This document shows, piece by piece, positions 7,067-15,324 of a stretch of DNA of 45,487 nt (position 1 is the stretch's first letter; each line of letters opens with the position of its first letter). Made by a program: the position numbers and the translations under genes. Source of the stretch: JASFTV01 sp050050615 (lineage in GTDB: Bacteria > Desulfobacterota > DSM-4660 > Desulfatiglandales > HGW-15); NCBI GenBank assembly GCA_050050615.1, contig JASFTV010000002.1:1-45487 (forward strand), in the 5' to 3' direction. Under the pieces are notes generated by a model. The model saw only the letters and a list, made by a program, of their open reading frames with translations, was not told where the DNA came from and ran no database searches.

Positions 7067-7981
7067 CGATCCATTCCCCGAAGAATATTTCGTCCAATGT
7101 TTGAGCAGACAAGTCGCCACTTGCTCTGGCTGTTCCTCTTGAACAAAATGGCCAGAATCAGCAATTAGATTAACGGATACCGTTGCCCCTCTCTTTTCTA
7201 GCTGTTTTTCCAAATCCCTGCAAATCCATGGGGGATTAAAGCGATCATTCTCCCCCCAGATGAGACAGATGTCATTCCGATATGCATGGTCTGAACGAAT
7301 GGGGAGTTTGATTTCCCTGGAGGAACTCACCCCTCTTAGAACTCGGGTTTTCTGACTGATGAGTGACCGTCCCATATTGCGATAAAGCTTGGTCCAATAG
7401 CGCGTTGTCTCCTGATCCCGAAACATCTGAAGATATAAATCTCTGGCCTCTGGGGCGAGACTCATTTTATTCACAAACGCCCCCAACATACCAAACTTGA
7501 AAAATCTGTCAGGGATCAGGCGGAAGACAACTGTGGGCACAAATGGAATATTGAAGAAAATCATGTGCCACATCCCAAGCACATCGGTCTTCCAGTAATT
7601 CGTATTCATTATTGCCAGAGATATCAATGTCTCAGGCCTAAACCGGGATACATGCAGCGCGATTGCACCTCCCCAATCATGACCTACCAGATGGTATCGC
7701 TGCAGCTGGAGTTTCGAGATGATCGTGTCATGATCGTAATAGAACCGATTTAGGGAGGCCTCTCCAGCCCTTGAACTCTCACCAAATCCACGCAAATCAT
7801 ACACAATTAGCCTGTAGGGCTGGATTTCATCAGAATCAAATGCGGCAATCACGGGGTGCCAGCATATGTGTGTTTCAGGGAAACCATGAACAAAGACGAT
7901 TGGCGTCCCTGACGTGCAGTTATCCCAAACAACCAGCGTTGCGCCGTCATCAGTTGTTATTGCTTCTCTGGTGAATTCCAT
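7061..7981 (-). CDS. Alpha/beta hydrolase, epoxide-hydrolase/haloalkane-dehalogenase type
   Basis: A 306-residue alpha/beta-hydrolase. PIVFVHGFPETHICW gives the oxyanion HGFPE motif, YDLRGFGESS follows, and VGHDWGGAIALHV is the nucleophile elbow with Asp in GHDWGG (about residue 103). Asp at the elbow is typical of epoxide hydrolases and dehalogenases. LIWGENDRFNP holds the acid region and DSGHFVQEEQPE the catalytic His. Substrate not predictable. It is an integron cassette; the stop codon lies inside the attC. No strong ribosome site is visible at the ATG. Confidence 0.85.
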   Translation of the reverse strand: MEFTREAITTDDGATLVVWDNCTSGTPIVFVHGFPETHICWHPVIAAFDSDEIQPYRLIVYDLRGFGESSRAGEASLNRFYYDHDTIISKLQLQRYHLVGHDWGGAIALHVSRFRPETLISLAIMNTNYWKTDVLGMWHMIFFNIPFVPTVVFRLIPDRFFKFGMLGAFVNKMSLAPEARDLYLQMFRDQETTRYWTKLYRNMGRSLISQKTRVLRGVSSSREIKLPIRSDHAYRNDICLIWGENDRFNPPWICRDLEKQLEKRGATVSVNLIADSGHFVQEEQPEQVATCLLKHWTKYSSGNGSA

Positions 7982-8087
7982 GGATTGGCTTCAAAAAATG
8001 CTCTAAATAAAGAAAGTTAAGAGTGCCCAAATGTTTGTAAAACTGAGCACCCTTTGACCCAAACCTTCAGAGTTTCTAAAACTTACC

Positions 8088-9752
8088 TTATTCCAATTCC
8101 ATAACCCTCCACCGCAGCTTTCTTCCGACTCTTACCCCAAATGCTAATTTTGTACCATCGTTATTAAGAGTGATTATGGGGTCATTGGTTACATAGGTAG
8201 TTTGAGATGGACCCAATTTAACAGAAAGTCCGCTAATCAGCTTTAAACGGTCCGTTAGCCTGACAGCCAGCCTTCCGCCTAAACAAACTGCGATACCACC
8301 TACAAAATCATATGGTGGGCTGATTTGATCATCCACGACCACATAGGCTTTGTCGTCTTTATATCCAACATAGGCAACTTTCTCACCATCGGGACTGAAA
8401 ACCAGGGTAGGATTTTTTCGCTTAACCGTGAGTTTAAGTCGGCCTAAGTTGATATTCGATAGAGCAATCTCGTCGAATGCCTCGCCCTTGTGGCCGTCAA
8501 CAACGACAAACCTCTTGTCCCCTTGACGGGCAATATAGGCAACATGTTCGCCATTGGAGCTAAAAACCGGGGCCCAAACCCCATCAAACAATTCACCTTT
8601 CTTATCGCCTACGACAATGAAAACCTTATCATTTTGCTCGGCACAATAAGCCACGGTTTTCCCATTTGGACTGAAAACAACGGACCATATATCATCAAAT
8701 GCTTCGCCCTCTTTATTTCCTACCACAACAAATTCCTTATCATCCTTTTCAGCGCCATAGGCTAGAGTTTTCCCGTCCGGACTAAACACCAGCGGCCAAA
8801 CATCATCGAATGCTTCGCCTTCCTTGCCGTCGATAACAACAAACTGGTTATCCCCTCGACGGGCAATATAGGCAACATGTTCGCCATCGGGGCTAAAAAC
8901 CGGGGCCCATATATAGTCATACTTTTTCCCCTGATGATTACCCACTACGACAGACATTTTTTTGTTTTTGGTGATACGATAGGCGACCTTTTTGCCATCG
9001 GGGCTAAACACTGGTGACCATGACCTTACATTGTCGAATGGCTTCCCCTTTTTATCTCCCACCACTACGAAGCATTTCTCGCCTTCTTTACCAAAATATG
9101 CTACCGTACTCCCAATGGGACTGAATACCGGAGGCCATACATAATCAAACATCTCGCCTTTCTCATTGTCTACCACAACACACCATTTTTTGCCTTGTCT
9201 TGCCGTATAAGTGAAATGACTACCATCAGGACTGAATAAAAAGGAATAAACTTCATCAAATTGTTCACCAGTGTTATCTCCGACGATGACAAATTCCTTT
9301 TCCCCCTGTTTGGCGGAATAAGCCACTGTTTTTCCAGTCGGGCTAAAGACTGGAAAAGATACCTTATCAAATTTCTTGCCCTTTTTATCACCCCATACGA
9401 CAAATTCTTTCTCCCCTTCCTTTCCGACATAAGCTACAGTTTTGCCATCTGGACTGAATACGTGAAAATCAAGTTGAACCCCTGAAATATTTTCCGGTAA
9501 TGTGGCTAATAAACTTTCTTGGAAGCTGACCTCTGTCTCCTGGTTTTCTGGATAGGCTTTTCGCCCGCAAGATATTTGCAATACTAAAATTATTCCCAAA
9601 AGCACAAAGGACAATTTCCCAATTGATCTAGCAAAATTTGGCTTTTTTCCATTTTCAGCTTTAAGGAAATTGATAGAGTTACAATTAGCCTTTTCCTCGT
9701 CTTTAACTTTTCGAGATTCTTTCTGCGAAAGATAAGATTGATCGTATTGCAT
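8088..9752 (-). CDS. PD40/WD40-like beta-propeller protein, probably membrane-anchored
   Basis: A 554-residue protein. After a polar N-terminus of about 45 residues comes one hydrophobic segment (FVLLGIILVLQIS) followed by Cys, which could be a lipobox but has Gln at -3 and an unusually long N-terminal stretch. The rest is about ten repeats of about 41 residues with the pattern VFSPDGKTVAY...DKEFVVVGDKKGEAFD, characteristic of PD40 (TolB-like) propeller blades. Repeats this similar suggest recent internal duplication. Probable role: extracytoplasmic scaffold or binding protein; no enzyme motif seen. AGGAGG lies upstream of the ATG. No attC separates it clearly from its neighbours. Confidence 0.8.
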   Translation of the reverse strand: MQYDQSYLSQKESRKVKDEEKANCNSINFLKAENGKKPNFARSIGKLSFVLLGIILVLQISCGRKAYPENQETEVSFQESLLATLPENISGVQLDFHVFSPDGKTVAYVGKEGEKEFVVWGDKKGKKFDKVSFPVFSPTGKTVAYSAKQGEKEFVIVGDNTGEQFDEVYSFLFSPDGSHFTYTARQGKKWCVVVDNEKGEMFDYVWPPVFSPIGSTVAYFGKEGEKCFVVVGDKKGKPFDNVRSWSPVFSPDGKKVAYRITKNKKMSVVVGNHQGKKYDYIWAPVFSPDGEHVAYIARRGDNQFVVIDGKEGEAFDDVWPLVFSPDGKTLAYGAEKDDKEFVVVGNKEGEAFDDIWSVVFSPNGKTVAYCAEQNDKVFIVVGDKKGELFDGVWAPVFSSNGEHVAYIARQGDKRFVVVDGHKGEAFDEIALSNINLGRLKLTVKRKNPTLVFSPDGEKVAYVGYKDDKAYVVVDDQISPPYDFVGGIAVCLGGRLAVRLTDRLKLISGLSVKLGPSQTTYVTNDPIITLNNDGTKLAFGVRVGRKLRWRVMELE

Positions 9753-9869
9753 GACTCTATCCTCCTATGCATGTTGGTTTGGCCGGCGTTTGGGCCGCGT
9801 CGGACGAAGCTAATCTATTGATATTCAAATCTATTCGAATAAAACCTTATGAGTAAAGGCTTTTTCGAA

Positions 9870-10406
9870 CTATCGAGAAGACCTTCTAACAAACCATGCA
9901 ACAAATCGCTGTACTGAAACTCCGATTCGACCTTTTAAAGTACCCGAGACGGGCTTAGGGGGGAGAAAACCGAGCTGCTGAGCCAAATGCATTCCATCAA
10001 AACGAGTAATACAACGGCATAGTTTTCCCTCACGAAATTCCATAAGGTCAAACCCGTTGATTTCAAACCTTCTCCCTGTAGGGGCAAATCCTGGCGGATC
10101 GAGAGGGCCAAGCATCGTACCTGAAATTTTCCAGGGCTGGATAATCTTTGTCGGGTCTGTGGATATGAATGGTTCACCTGTGGGAATATATTGAAAGTCA
10201 GGAATCGCTCGCCATAGGGAAAGGGCAAATTTTTTCACGGCATCATGACCACATGCAGGTTCTTCCATTGCAGGATCATCCCAGAATATATCTTCTGTGA
10301 GGTATGATAGAAGTTTTTCGAGGTTTCTTGCATTCCAGGCTTCCGAAATCATGCGGACATGATTGCTATATTTTTCAATTGCCTTAGGATAAGACATATC
10401 AGTCAT
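9870..10406 (-). CDS. SnoaL-like / NTF2-fold protein
   Basis: A 178-residue single-domain protein of the SnoaL-like polyketide cyclase/ester cyclase superfamily. RMISEAWNARNLEKLLSYLT and DIFWDDPA at the start, GHDAVKKF in the middle, and GRRFEINGFDLMEFREGKL with RFDGMHLAQQLGFLP at the end are typical of these alpha+beta barrels. Members act on varied small molecules or are binding proteins; no substrate is predicted. AAAGG precedes the ATG. It follows an attC (10446-10507) and so begins a cassette. Confidence 0.78.
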   Translation of the reverse strand: MTDMSYPKAIEKYSNHVRMISEAWNARNLEKLLSYLTEDIFWDDPAMEEPACGHDAVKKFALSLWRAIPDFQYIPTGEPFISTDPTKIIQPWKISGTMLGPLDPPGFAPTGRRFEINGFDLMEFREGKLCRCITRFDGMHLAQQLGFLPPKPVSGTLKGRIGVSVQRFVAWFVRRSSR

Positions 10407-10445
10407 GGGATGCCTTTAAGATATATTGCCTTGAAGATTTACCTC

Positions 10446-10507
10446 ACATAACGGTCGGCATAAGGTGCGGCGGTTTTCTGCCGTCGCCCTTAATGCCGTT
10501 GTTATGC
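10446..10507 (-). other. attC recombination site of the iron-sulfur cassette
   Basis: A 62-bp imperfect palindrome. Minus strand: GCATAAC, GGCATTAAGG and CGGC, a short loop, GCCG and CCTTATGCC, then GTTATGT. The extra T in GGCATTAAGG against CCTTATGCC is an extrahelical base of the kind that sets strand choice. The upstream gene's TAA stop (10502-10504) lies in the first core. Confidence 0.88.
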
Positions 10508-11233
10508 GGCATCATAGAAGGAGAATCTTATAACGTTGAACTCACAACCATCAATGCAAGTACCACAGAGAATGCATTCAGTATTTTCCATTTTGTTGGT
10601 CTTTACCATCCTTTCAACAGGAAGGCTCATTGGGCAGTTTTGGGTACATGTATGACAATGGTTGCATTTCTCGGAATCCGCTTTTAGGTGTAGTGAAGCC
10701 CACTTTAAACTATTCCTTATTTTTCTCCCTAATATCATAAATGGAGCCATCCAACATAAATGATGGCAGAATGACCTATTCCCAAAAACAAAAGAGGGTA
10801 TTACTATTAGGAAGATAAGAACGCAAAGATAAGCTATGAGAGCGCTTACATCTCCTATTGAAAAGCCGTATCTAGTCTGGTAAAGAAAATCTATTTTCTC
10901 ATAACCACCACGTCTGATTGCTAATAGCACGATAGCACTGATCCACGGGACCCAAATTATCCATTTAATATAATCGCCCTTTGTTACTTTTGTATTTCTT
11001 GCCAAAAAGATTGCCTCCTGACACCCTGCACCAGGACAAACCCATCCACAGTATGCCCTGCCAAGAACAAAAGCACTAATAAACATAAGCAAGAACATAA
11101 TAAAGCTACCATTTATAATACCATTTATGGTGGATTGAATGATGACAACAGGCGACAGATAATAGAAAATTGCAGGAAATAGAAAAAATGAGGATAGAAT
11201 CATTCCCTTTCTCAATTTTTGTCTGGTTTTCAT
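10502..11233 (-). CDS. NapH/CcoG-like membrane protein with two 4Fe-4S motifs
   Basis: A 243-residue integral membrane protein with about five helices. YCGWVCPGAGCQE (C62, C66, C71) is the polyferredoxin-type loop of the NapH/NosR/CcoG family, a second CHHLCW motif follows, and the C-terminus has two ferredoxin clusters, CNHCHTCTQNCP and CILCGTCIDGC. Likely passes electrons between a membrane donor and cytoplasmic or periplasmic partners; partner unknown. I start at 11233 (MKTRQKLRK) because GGGGAAG lies just upstream and the longer frame would run into the attC. A complete cassette between attC sites at 11264-11338 and 10446-10507. Confidence 0.85.
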   Translation of the reverse strand: MKTRQKLRKGMILSSFFLFPAIFYYLSPVVIIQSTINGIINGSFIMFLLMFISAFVLGRAYCGWVCPGAGCQEAIFLARNTKVTKGDYIKWIIWVPWISAIVLLAIRRGGYEKIDFLYQTRYGFSIGDVSALIAYLCVLIFLIVIPSFVFGNRSFCHHLCWMAPFMILGRKIRNSLKWASLHLKADSEKCNHCHTCTQNCPMSLPVERMVKTNKMENTECILCGTCIDGCEFNVIRFSFYDAA

Positions 11234-11263
11234 TTTCTTCCCCAGTAAAATGATAAGATCTAA

Positions 11264-11338
11264 GCATAACGTATGAGCTAAGTGGCGTTTGCAGAAGCGC
11301 AGCGGATGCAAACGCCCAACTTGAGCGAATTGTTAGAA
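11264..11338 (-). other. attC recombination site of the metallo-hydrolase cassette
   Basis: A 75-bp site. Minus strand: TTCTAACAATTCGCTCAAGT, very like the start of well-known resistance-cassette attC sites, then GGCGTTTGCA, a GC-rich loop, TGCAAACGCC and the final GTTATGC. The inner stem GGCGTTTGCA/TGCAAACGCC is perfect. Of the 11234-11662 gap, 11339-11662 shows no gene. Confidence 0.9.
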
Positions 11339-11662
11339 ACCCCAAACCATCCAATTTACACAATCGATCAAAACATCATTCAGATTGGCAATGATTCCGA
11401 TTCAATATCTTTCTTAAGCAGCACAGATTGTATACAACCGATAAACTTGGAATTCTCTAAAATAGGCGTTTTCAGGCCCTATATCGCCCTTTCTAACCCC
11501 AGAATGGCCTTCATAAGGAAAAACTGCTCTTATCGATTAATTTGAATAATGCTCTTTTTGCCCCAAAAAAGCTCAATATACAGCCTAAATAAGGGCGCTT
11601 TTCTGCTTTTTCTTCAATAGTTTTATATAGTTAGCGTGGCCTGACCCCATCTCCTCCATCTC

Positions 11663-12397
11663 CTAAGGTGGTCCCCCTTTTAGGTCCTCCAGGCAGTAGG
11701 TTTCGCCGATATCCAATGGTATCAGCTTGATATCCGATCTTGTTTCTATTTCGTCTGCGAGCTTTAGAGGATCGACCTCGAATCTGTGCATAGGAATCAA
11801 AACCTTAGGGTTAATCGCGATGGCTGCCTCCGCTGCCTCCCCAATATCCATCGTAAATGTCCCGCCGATAGGAAGCAATGCTACATCTACGCCCCCGAGT
11901 TCTCGCATCTCTGGTATGAAATCGGTGTCCCCCGCGTGATAGATCGTCTTGCCGTCTATCACAATCAAATAGCCAATTCCTTCTCCTTTGCGATGCTGCT
12001 TTCTGGTAGAACTCCCTTGTTCGGTGTTGTAGGCTTGCACCGCCTCTATGACCATGTTATCAAGACTTAACCTCTCTCCTGGCTTAATCGTTTTGATGTC
12101 CTTGCTCAATTCTTTAGTGCAGCGCTTGGGAGCTATAACCAACGTGTCTGGGCGCCTGAGCCTCTCTACTGTAACGCGTTTACAATGGTCTTTATGGTGG
12201 TGTGTCACCAGAATCAAATCAGCCTTCTCCAGCTCACCAGGCAGTCCATCAATTGGGTCAGGCCACGAGGAAAACTCGATTCTCTTTGGGTAATCTTTGA
12301 AGTAGGTCTTTAAGTAGGCCGGATCAATAAATATGAGCTTGTTCTGAGCGCTTATTTGAATCCAAGAAGGTGGGAACCATTTGATGGATATTGGCAT
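11663..12397 (-). CDS. Metallo-beta-lactamase-fold hydrolase (UlaG/UPF0173-like)
   Basis: A 244-residue MBL-fold protein. ILVTHHHKDHC carries the HxHxDH zinc motif; YHAGDTDFIPEM and IPMHRFEVDP provide further ligands. The short size without extra domains fits COG2220-type proteins (L-ascorbate-6-phosphate lactonase-like, substrate usually unknown). I place the start at 12397 (MPISIKWF) because a perfect AGGAGG sits seven bases upstream; the same frame is open from 12442. It follows the attC at 12437-12495 and ends some 325 bases before its own attC. Confidence 0.87.
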   Translation of the reverse strand: MPISIKWFPPSWIQISAQNKLIFIDPAYLKTYFKDYPKRIEFSSWPDPIDGLPGELEKADLILVTHHHKDHCKRVTVERLRRPDTLVIAPKRCTKELSKDIKTIKPGERLSLDNMVIEAVQAYNTEQGSSTRKQHRKGEGIGYLIVIDGKTIYHAGDTDFIPEMRELGGVDVALLPIGGTFTMDIGEAAEAAIAINPKVLIPMHRFEVDPLKLADEIETRSDIKLIPLDIGETYCLEDLKGGPP

Positions 12398-12436
12398 TCT
12401 CTTCCTCCTCATATTCGATCCCTTGGACAAGCGGCC

Positions 12437-12495
12437 GCCCAACGTCAGAGATCAGCGGCGGCTACGGGACGTCCGCTGGGGTGATTTGGTTGGGC
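12437..12495 (-). other. attC recombination site of the CocE/NonD cassette
   Basis: A 59-bp site with both core ends matching consensus exactly: GCCCAAC and GTTGGGC. Inner arms include CCAGCGGACGTCC against the GCCGCTGATC side (AGCGG/CCGCT). It lies between the CocE/NonD stop at 12550 and the next cassette gene. Confidence 0.92.
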
Positions 12496-12549
12496 GGCGA
12501 ATTCCTTTTTTCTCATCTTTTTTCGCCAACCCCAAGTTTAACTTCGTCG

Positions 12550-14490
12550 TTATTGGGCAACTGGGAGTTGGATGAATGATGGGTGATTCATGCTTCTCAG
12601 CAATTGGAGCCTTGGCGCCGGATCGATGACTGGCGTATCGAAGTTGTCGGCATCCGCGCAAACAAGCGAAATGCGTATCCTGCTTCCCTTATCAAACCGG
12701 TACGAGGTTGGCAGCAGGCTGAAGGCCAACTCAACCGGTTCCCCGGCCGGGATTGGCGCCAAGTCACTCTGATAATGAGAGTGATAGGGTAGCCCCAGAT
12801 TATCGAAAGGCGCCTGGCATAGCTTGCGATGAGAAGACCGGAGCGTCCCTTCGGTGACGTAGGTGGACTTGCCATCGCGATCCACTTCTTCCAGATACAC
12901 GAATACATCCAGGTCCGGAGCATCGGTCGTGAGCCAAATGTGCGCCACTGGATGCCCCGTGACCTCCACGTCAGTCTCCAGGGGAGAAGTGGTATAGGTC
13001 AATGCCTTTTCGTCATTGGCGTGCATATCGGGATAATCATGTACCTCGTCGACAGCAACCCAACGCGACTTCTTGCCGCTCGTTGTTGTATAATCCACAG
13101 TGTAAACATCAAAGGCATCGGGCGCCGGTGGAGATTCTGTGCTCAGGAAGCCGTCATTGACCGAGGCGACGCTCCTTGTCTTTCCTTTGCTGAAATAGAA
13201 TGGCTTCATTTTCTGCTTTGCCAGCGGCCATTGGTTGGAATTCTGCCAGGCTTCTTTTTCAGGTGCCCCTATAACGTAATAGTGAATCGGCGGTTCATCC
13301 ATAATGCCATTGTCAATGCCCTTTAGCCAGTAGTCGAACCAGCGCTGTGCTTCAGCCTTGTAGTCCAGGTCGAATTGACTTGCGTCCATGCCGCTGTGAT
13401 CCAGCGGGCGAACAGTCAACCGCTTGGGCACGGTGAGATTGTGGTACCACAAAAACACGTCACCCAAGAAGATGTCATACCAGCCGGTCGTCATATAGAC
13501 GGGTATGCCTGACCGGTTGACGCGTTCTATGAACGGGTAAAGCGATATTAACTTCCAAAGACGCATTCCGTTCGGCAAGATACTGTCGCGGAACGGGTAT
13601 TTCGCGGCCTGTGTGGCCATTGTTTCCCCGTCAGCCGAACCGCTGCGTCCCTGACGGGCCTGGGCCAGCAATGCGCCATCCTTATCGCTGTCGACGGGTG
13701 TAGCAAGTTTCTCGAGATATGGGACCACCCTAGCGAAAAAAGAGTTGAAGGCTTTGTTGTATACGCCACCCCGATACTCCAAGGCTTCGTACAAATCCAA
13801 CTGGCTTGATGCGGGAAAGATCGCTTTCAGGTGCGGGTTGCCCGTGCTGGCAGCGGTAAATTGACACCAAGCTTGCTGGGATTCCCCGTACATGCCGATG
13901 TTTCCGTTGCACCAGGCCTGGGATGCGATCCAATCCAGGATTTCGTTCTCCTCCCTGGCTATTGCCTCCATGCTTTGCTTAGCAATGCCGAAGGAAGCGC
14001 CTGTTCCGGGCCGCTCTACGACGATGACGGCATAGCCATGCCTGACCATGTTTCGCAACCACTTGGTTCTCATGAGGGGATCCATCAAGTGCCCCTTGTC
14101 GGAAAGCCAATAGCGGATGCGGAGCGCGGCCTTTTCATACCACTTCAAGTCTATAAAAAAGGTAATAAGGTTTTTTCCGTCTTTGTCGAAGATGGTAAAG
14201 GTGCGCAGGTAGGGTGTGTATTTGAAGAGAACGGGTAAAGGCTCGCTGGCCGGAACACCTTTTTTGGTCGGGAGAATGAGGTCGTATGCCAACCTCGTTC
14301 CATCTGACAGCGTCAGATAATCGGAAATGCGCTTGTTGCCATCATAAATTGCTTCGGAATAACCTTGATATTTCCCAAATTCTGACATTTTCCCTTTCCC
14401 GACTATTTTCTTAAAAGTGAAGAAGAGCGCGATCACCAAGATGACTGCAATAATGGGATACTTCATTTTCGCCCTGATCAGTTTGCCCAT
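12550..14490 (-). CDS. CocE/NonD family hydrolase (X-Pro dipeptidyl-peptidase S15 type)
   Basis: An alpha/beta-hydrolase of about 646 residues with an N-terminal membrane anchor (IIAVILVIALFFTF) placing it in the envelope. The catalytic Ser is in GMYGESQQAW (about residue 204), an Asp lies in TTGWYDIFLGD and His in RPLDHSGMD; this is the S15/CocE triad. A C-terminal jelly-roll domain follows (TTSPLETDVEVTGHPVAHIW ... FSLLPTSYRFDKGSRIRISL). Family members cleave esters or acyl-peptides; the substrate is unknown. The ATG at 14490 has AGGA seven bases upstream; an ATG at 14499 is also possible. Large for a cassette gene. Confidence 0.9.
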   Translation of the reverse strand: MGKLIRAKMKYPIIAVILVIALFFTFKKIVGKGKMSEFGKYQGYSEAIYDGNKRISDYLTLSDGTRLAYDLILPTKKGVPASEPLPVLFKYTPYLRTFTIFDKDGKNLITFFIDLKWYEKAALRIRYWLSDKGHLMDPLMRTKWLRNMVRHGYAVIVVERPGTGASFGIAKQSMEAIAREENEILDWIASQAWCNGNIGMYGESQQAWCQFTAASTGNPHLKAIFPASSQLDLYEALEYRGGVYNKAFNSFFARVVPYLEKLATPVDSDKDGALLAQARQGRSGSADGETMATQAAKYPFRDSILPNGMRLWKLISLYPFIERVNRSGIPVYMTTGWYDIFLGDVFLWYHNLTVPKRLTVRPLDHSGMDASQFDLDYKAEAQRWFDYWLKGIDNGIMDEPPIHYYVIGAPEKEAWQNSNQWPLAKQKMKPFYFSKGKTRSVASVNDGFLSTESPPAPDAFDVYTVDYTTTSGKKSRWVAVDEVHDYPDMHANDEKALTYTTSPLETDVEVTGHPVAHIWLTTDAPDLDVFVYLEEVDRDGKSTYVTEGTLRSSHRKLCQAPFDNLGLPYHSHYQSDLAPIPAGEPVELAFSLLPTSYRFDKGSRIRISLVCADADNFDTPVIDPAPRLQLLRSMNHPSFIQLPVAQ

Positions 14491-14510
14491 TTCTTTCATC
14501 CTTTTTAGCT

Positions 14511-14600
14511 CTTAGTAATGCCGCCTGTTCGTGCCGCGCAGCAGCGCGAACGCTGCCCTTAACCATCAGGGGGGAGCGGCAGCGAAACCCAGTCTGCGTT
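14511..14600 (-). other. Possible decayed attC after the toxin-antitoxin cassette
   Basis: GC-rich inverted repeats (GTTCG..GCGC/GCGC..GAAC at 14527-14550, and CGCTGCC/GGCAGCG) sit where the first cassette's attC should be, between the PIN stop and the CocE/NonD start. CCTTAAC at 14557-14563 resembles a core, but no matching second core was found. Confidence 0.35.
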
Positions 14601-14634
14601 CAGGGGTTTGTTCGATGTAGCGCTCCTATAGTAG

Positions 14635-15039
14635 CTACGGGCTGATCAATCTGACTGACGGAAAATAGGTACGATATCTGGATACGTCTCGTGTGATTAA
14701 CTCCATATCAAGTATGGCCGCTTGTGCTCCAATATAGAAATCAGGTGAGGGGGACCCCTTTATTCCTCTACCCCTCCTGTGCTTTAGAAAAGCTTTTCCA
14801 GCCAAAAACAGAGCCTCTTTGGGAATTTCCAGCATCTGGAGACCGCTTTTGTTCAGAGCTGACTCCAAATCCTCTATCTTTTCAAAACCAATTGAGACTT
14901 CAGTATACACAATTGAGTTAATGTAGAGATCGGTATCAACGCTATATTCTGCCAATGCTGATTCCGACCAATCTGCCCAATTGGGATCATCAAGGAAAAT
15001 GTCGAGAATGACATTAGAGTCGACGAGAAGGCCCTTCAT
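14635..15039 (-). CDS. PIN-domain toxin (VapC-like)
   Basis: A PIN-domain ribonuclease toxin of 134 residues. Acidic residues of the active site are visible: Asp in LLVDSNVILDI (7), Glu in YTEVSIGFE (47), Asp in SPDFYIGAQA (100) and Asp in LITRDVSRY (118). The ATG overlaps the antitoxin stop (TGATG), so the two are translationally coupled; a GTG one codon earlier is an alternative start. Together they form the first cassette next to the integrase, a common place for toxin-antitoxin pairs in chromosomal integrons. VapC relatives usually cleave tRNA or rRNA; this target is unknown. Confidence 0.9.
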   Translation of the reverse strand: MKGLLVDSNVILDIFLDDPNWADWSESALAEYSVDTDLYINSIVYTEVSIGFEKIEDLESALNKSGLQMLEIPKEALFLAGKAFLKHRRGRGIKGSPSPDFYIGAQAAILDMELITRDVSRYRTYFPSVRLISP

Positions 15040-15266
15040 CACTCTGCCCTCGTTAAAGCCATAATCTCATCTGTTGTCATTTTGACGGTTGCAATGCCAC
15101 GTAATTTTTTGAATTTACGCGTTGCGATTTTACCCCCCTTTTTTTTCACTAAATATACACGGCCCCCCTTCTCAACAAAATCAATTTCTGTGGACGGCGT
15201 TATACCCAATTTTTCGCGAATGTGCTGAGGGATTGTGACTTGGCCTTTTATAGTGACTCTCATCAT
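15039..15266 (-). CDS. AbrB/MazE-type antitoxin (VapB-like)
   Basis: A 75-residue swapped-hairpin AbrB protein: VTIKGQVTIPQHIREKLGI is the signature DNA-binding motif, followed by EIDFVEKGGRVYLVKKK. The C-terminus (ATVKMTTDEIMALTRAE) is the likely toxin-binding part. GGAGG precedes the ATG. The gene is preceded by a consensus-like promoter and a perfect palindrome overlapping the -10 (15284-15299), a likely autoregulatory operator. It forms a toxin-antitoxin operon with the PIN gene. Confidence 0.9.
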   Translation of the reverse strand: MMRVTIKGQVTIPQHIREKLGITPSTEIDFVEKGGRVYLVKKKGGKIATRKFKKLRGIATVKMTTDEIMALTRAE

Positions 15267-15283
15267 TCAACCTCCAGTACTTG

Positions 15284-15299
15284 GTATTACTGGTAATAC
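15284..15299 (-). promoter_or_regulatory. Operator palindrome for the AbrB antitoxin
   Basis: GTATTAC, two bases, GTAATAC: a perfect 7-bp inverted repeat overlapping the -10 box, 18 bases upstream of the antitoxin start. AbrB-type antitoxins bind such palindromes to repress their own operon; binding here is inferred. Confidence 0.65.
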
Positions 15300-15324
15300 T
15301 ATTACTTATGCGGGGTAATGTCAA
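15296..15324 (-). promoter_or_regulatory. Promoter of the toxin-antitoxin cassette
   Basis: On the minus strand TTGACA (15319-15324) and TAGTAT (15296-15301) are separated by 17 bases. The -35 is perfect; the -10 is partial. It could also drive downstream cassettes, as a Pc would. Confidence 0.65.

Noticed and set aside
8022..8055. Imperfect hairpin GAGTGCCC/GAGCACCC after the PD40 gene
   Set aside because: Two mismatches in an 8-bp stem and no T-run; not called as a terminator or attC.
9770..9815. GC-rich GGCCGGCG stretch upstream of the PD40 gene as attC
   Set aside because: No core ends and only 4-bp palindromes.
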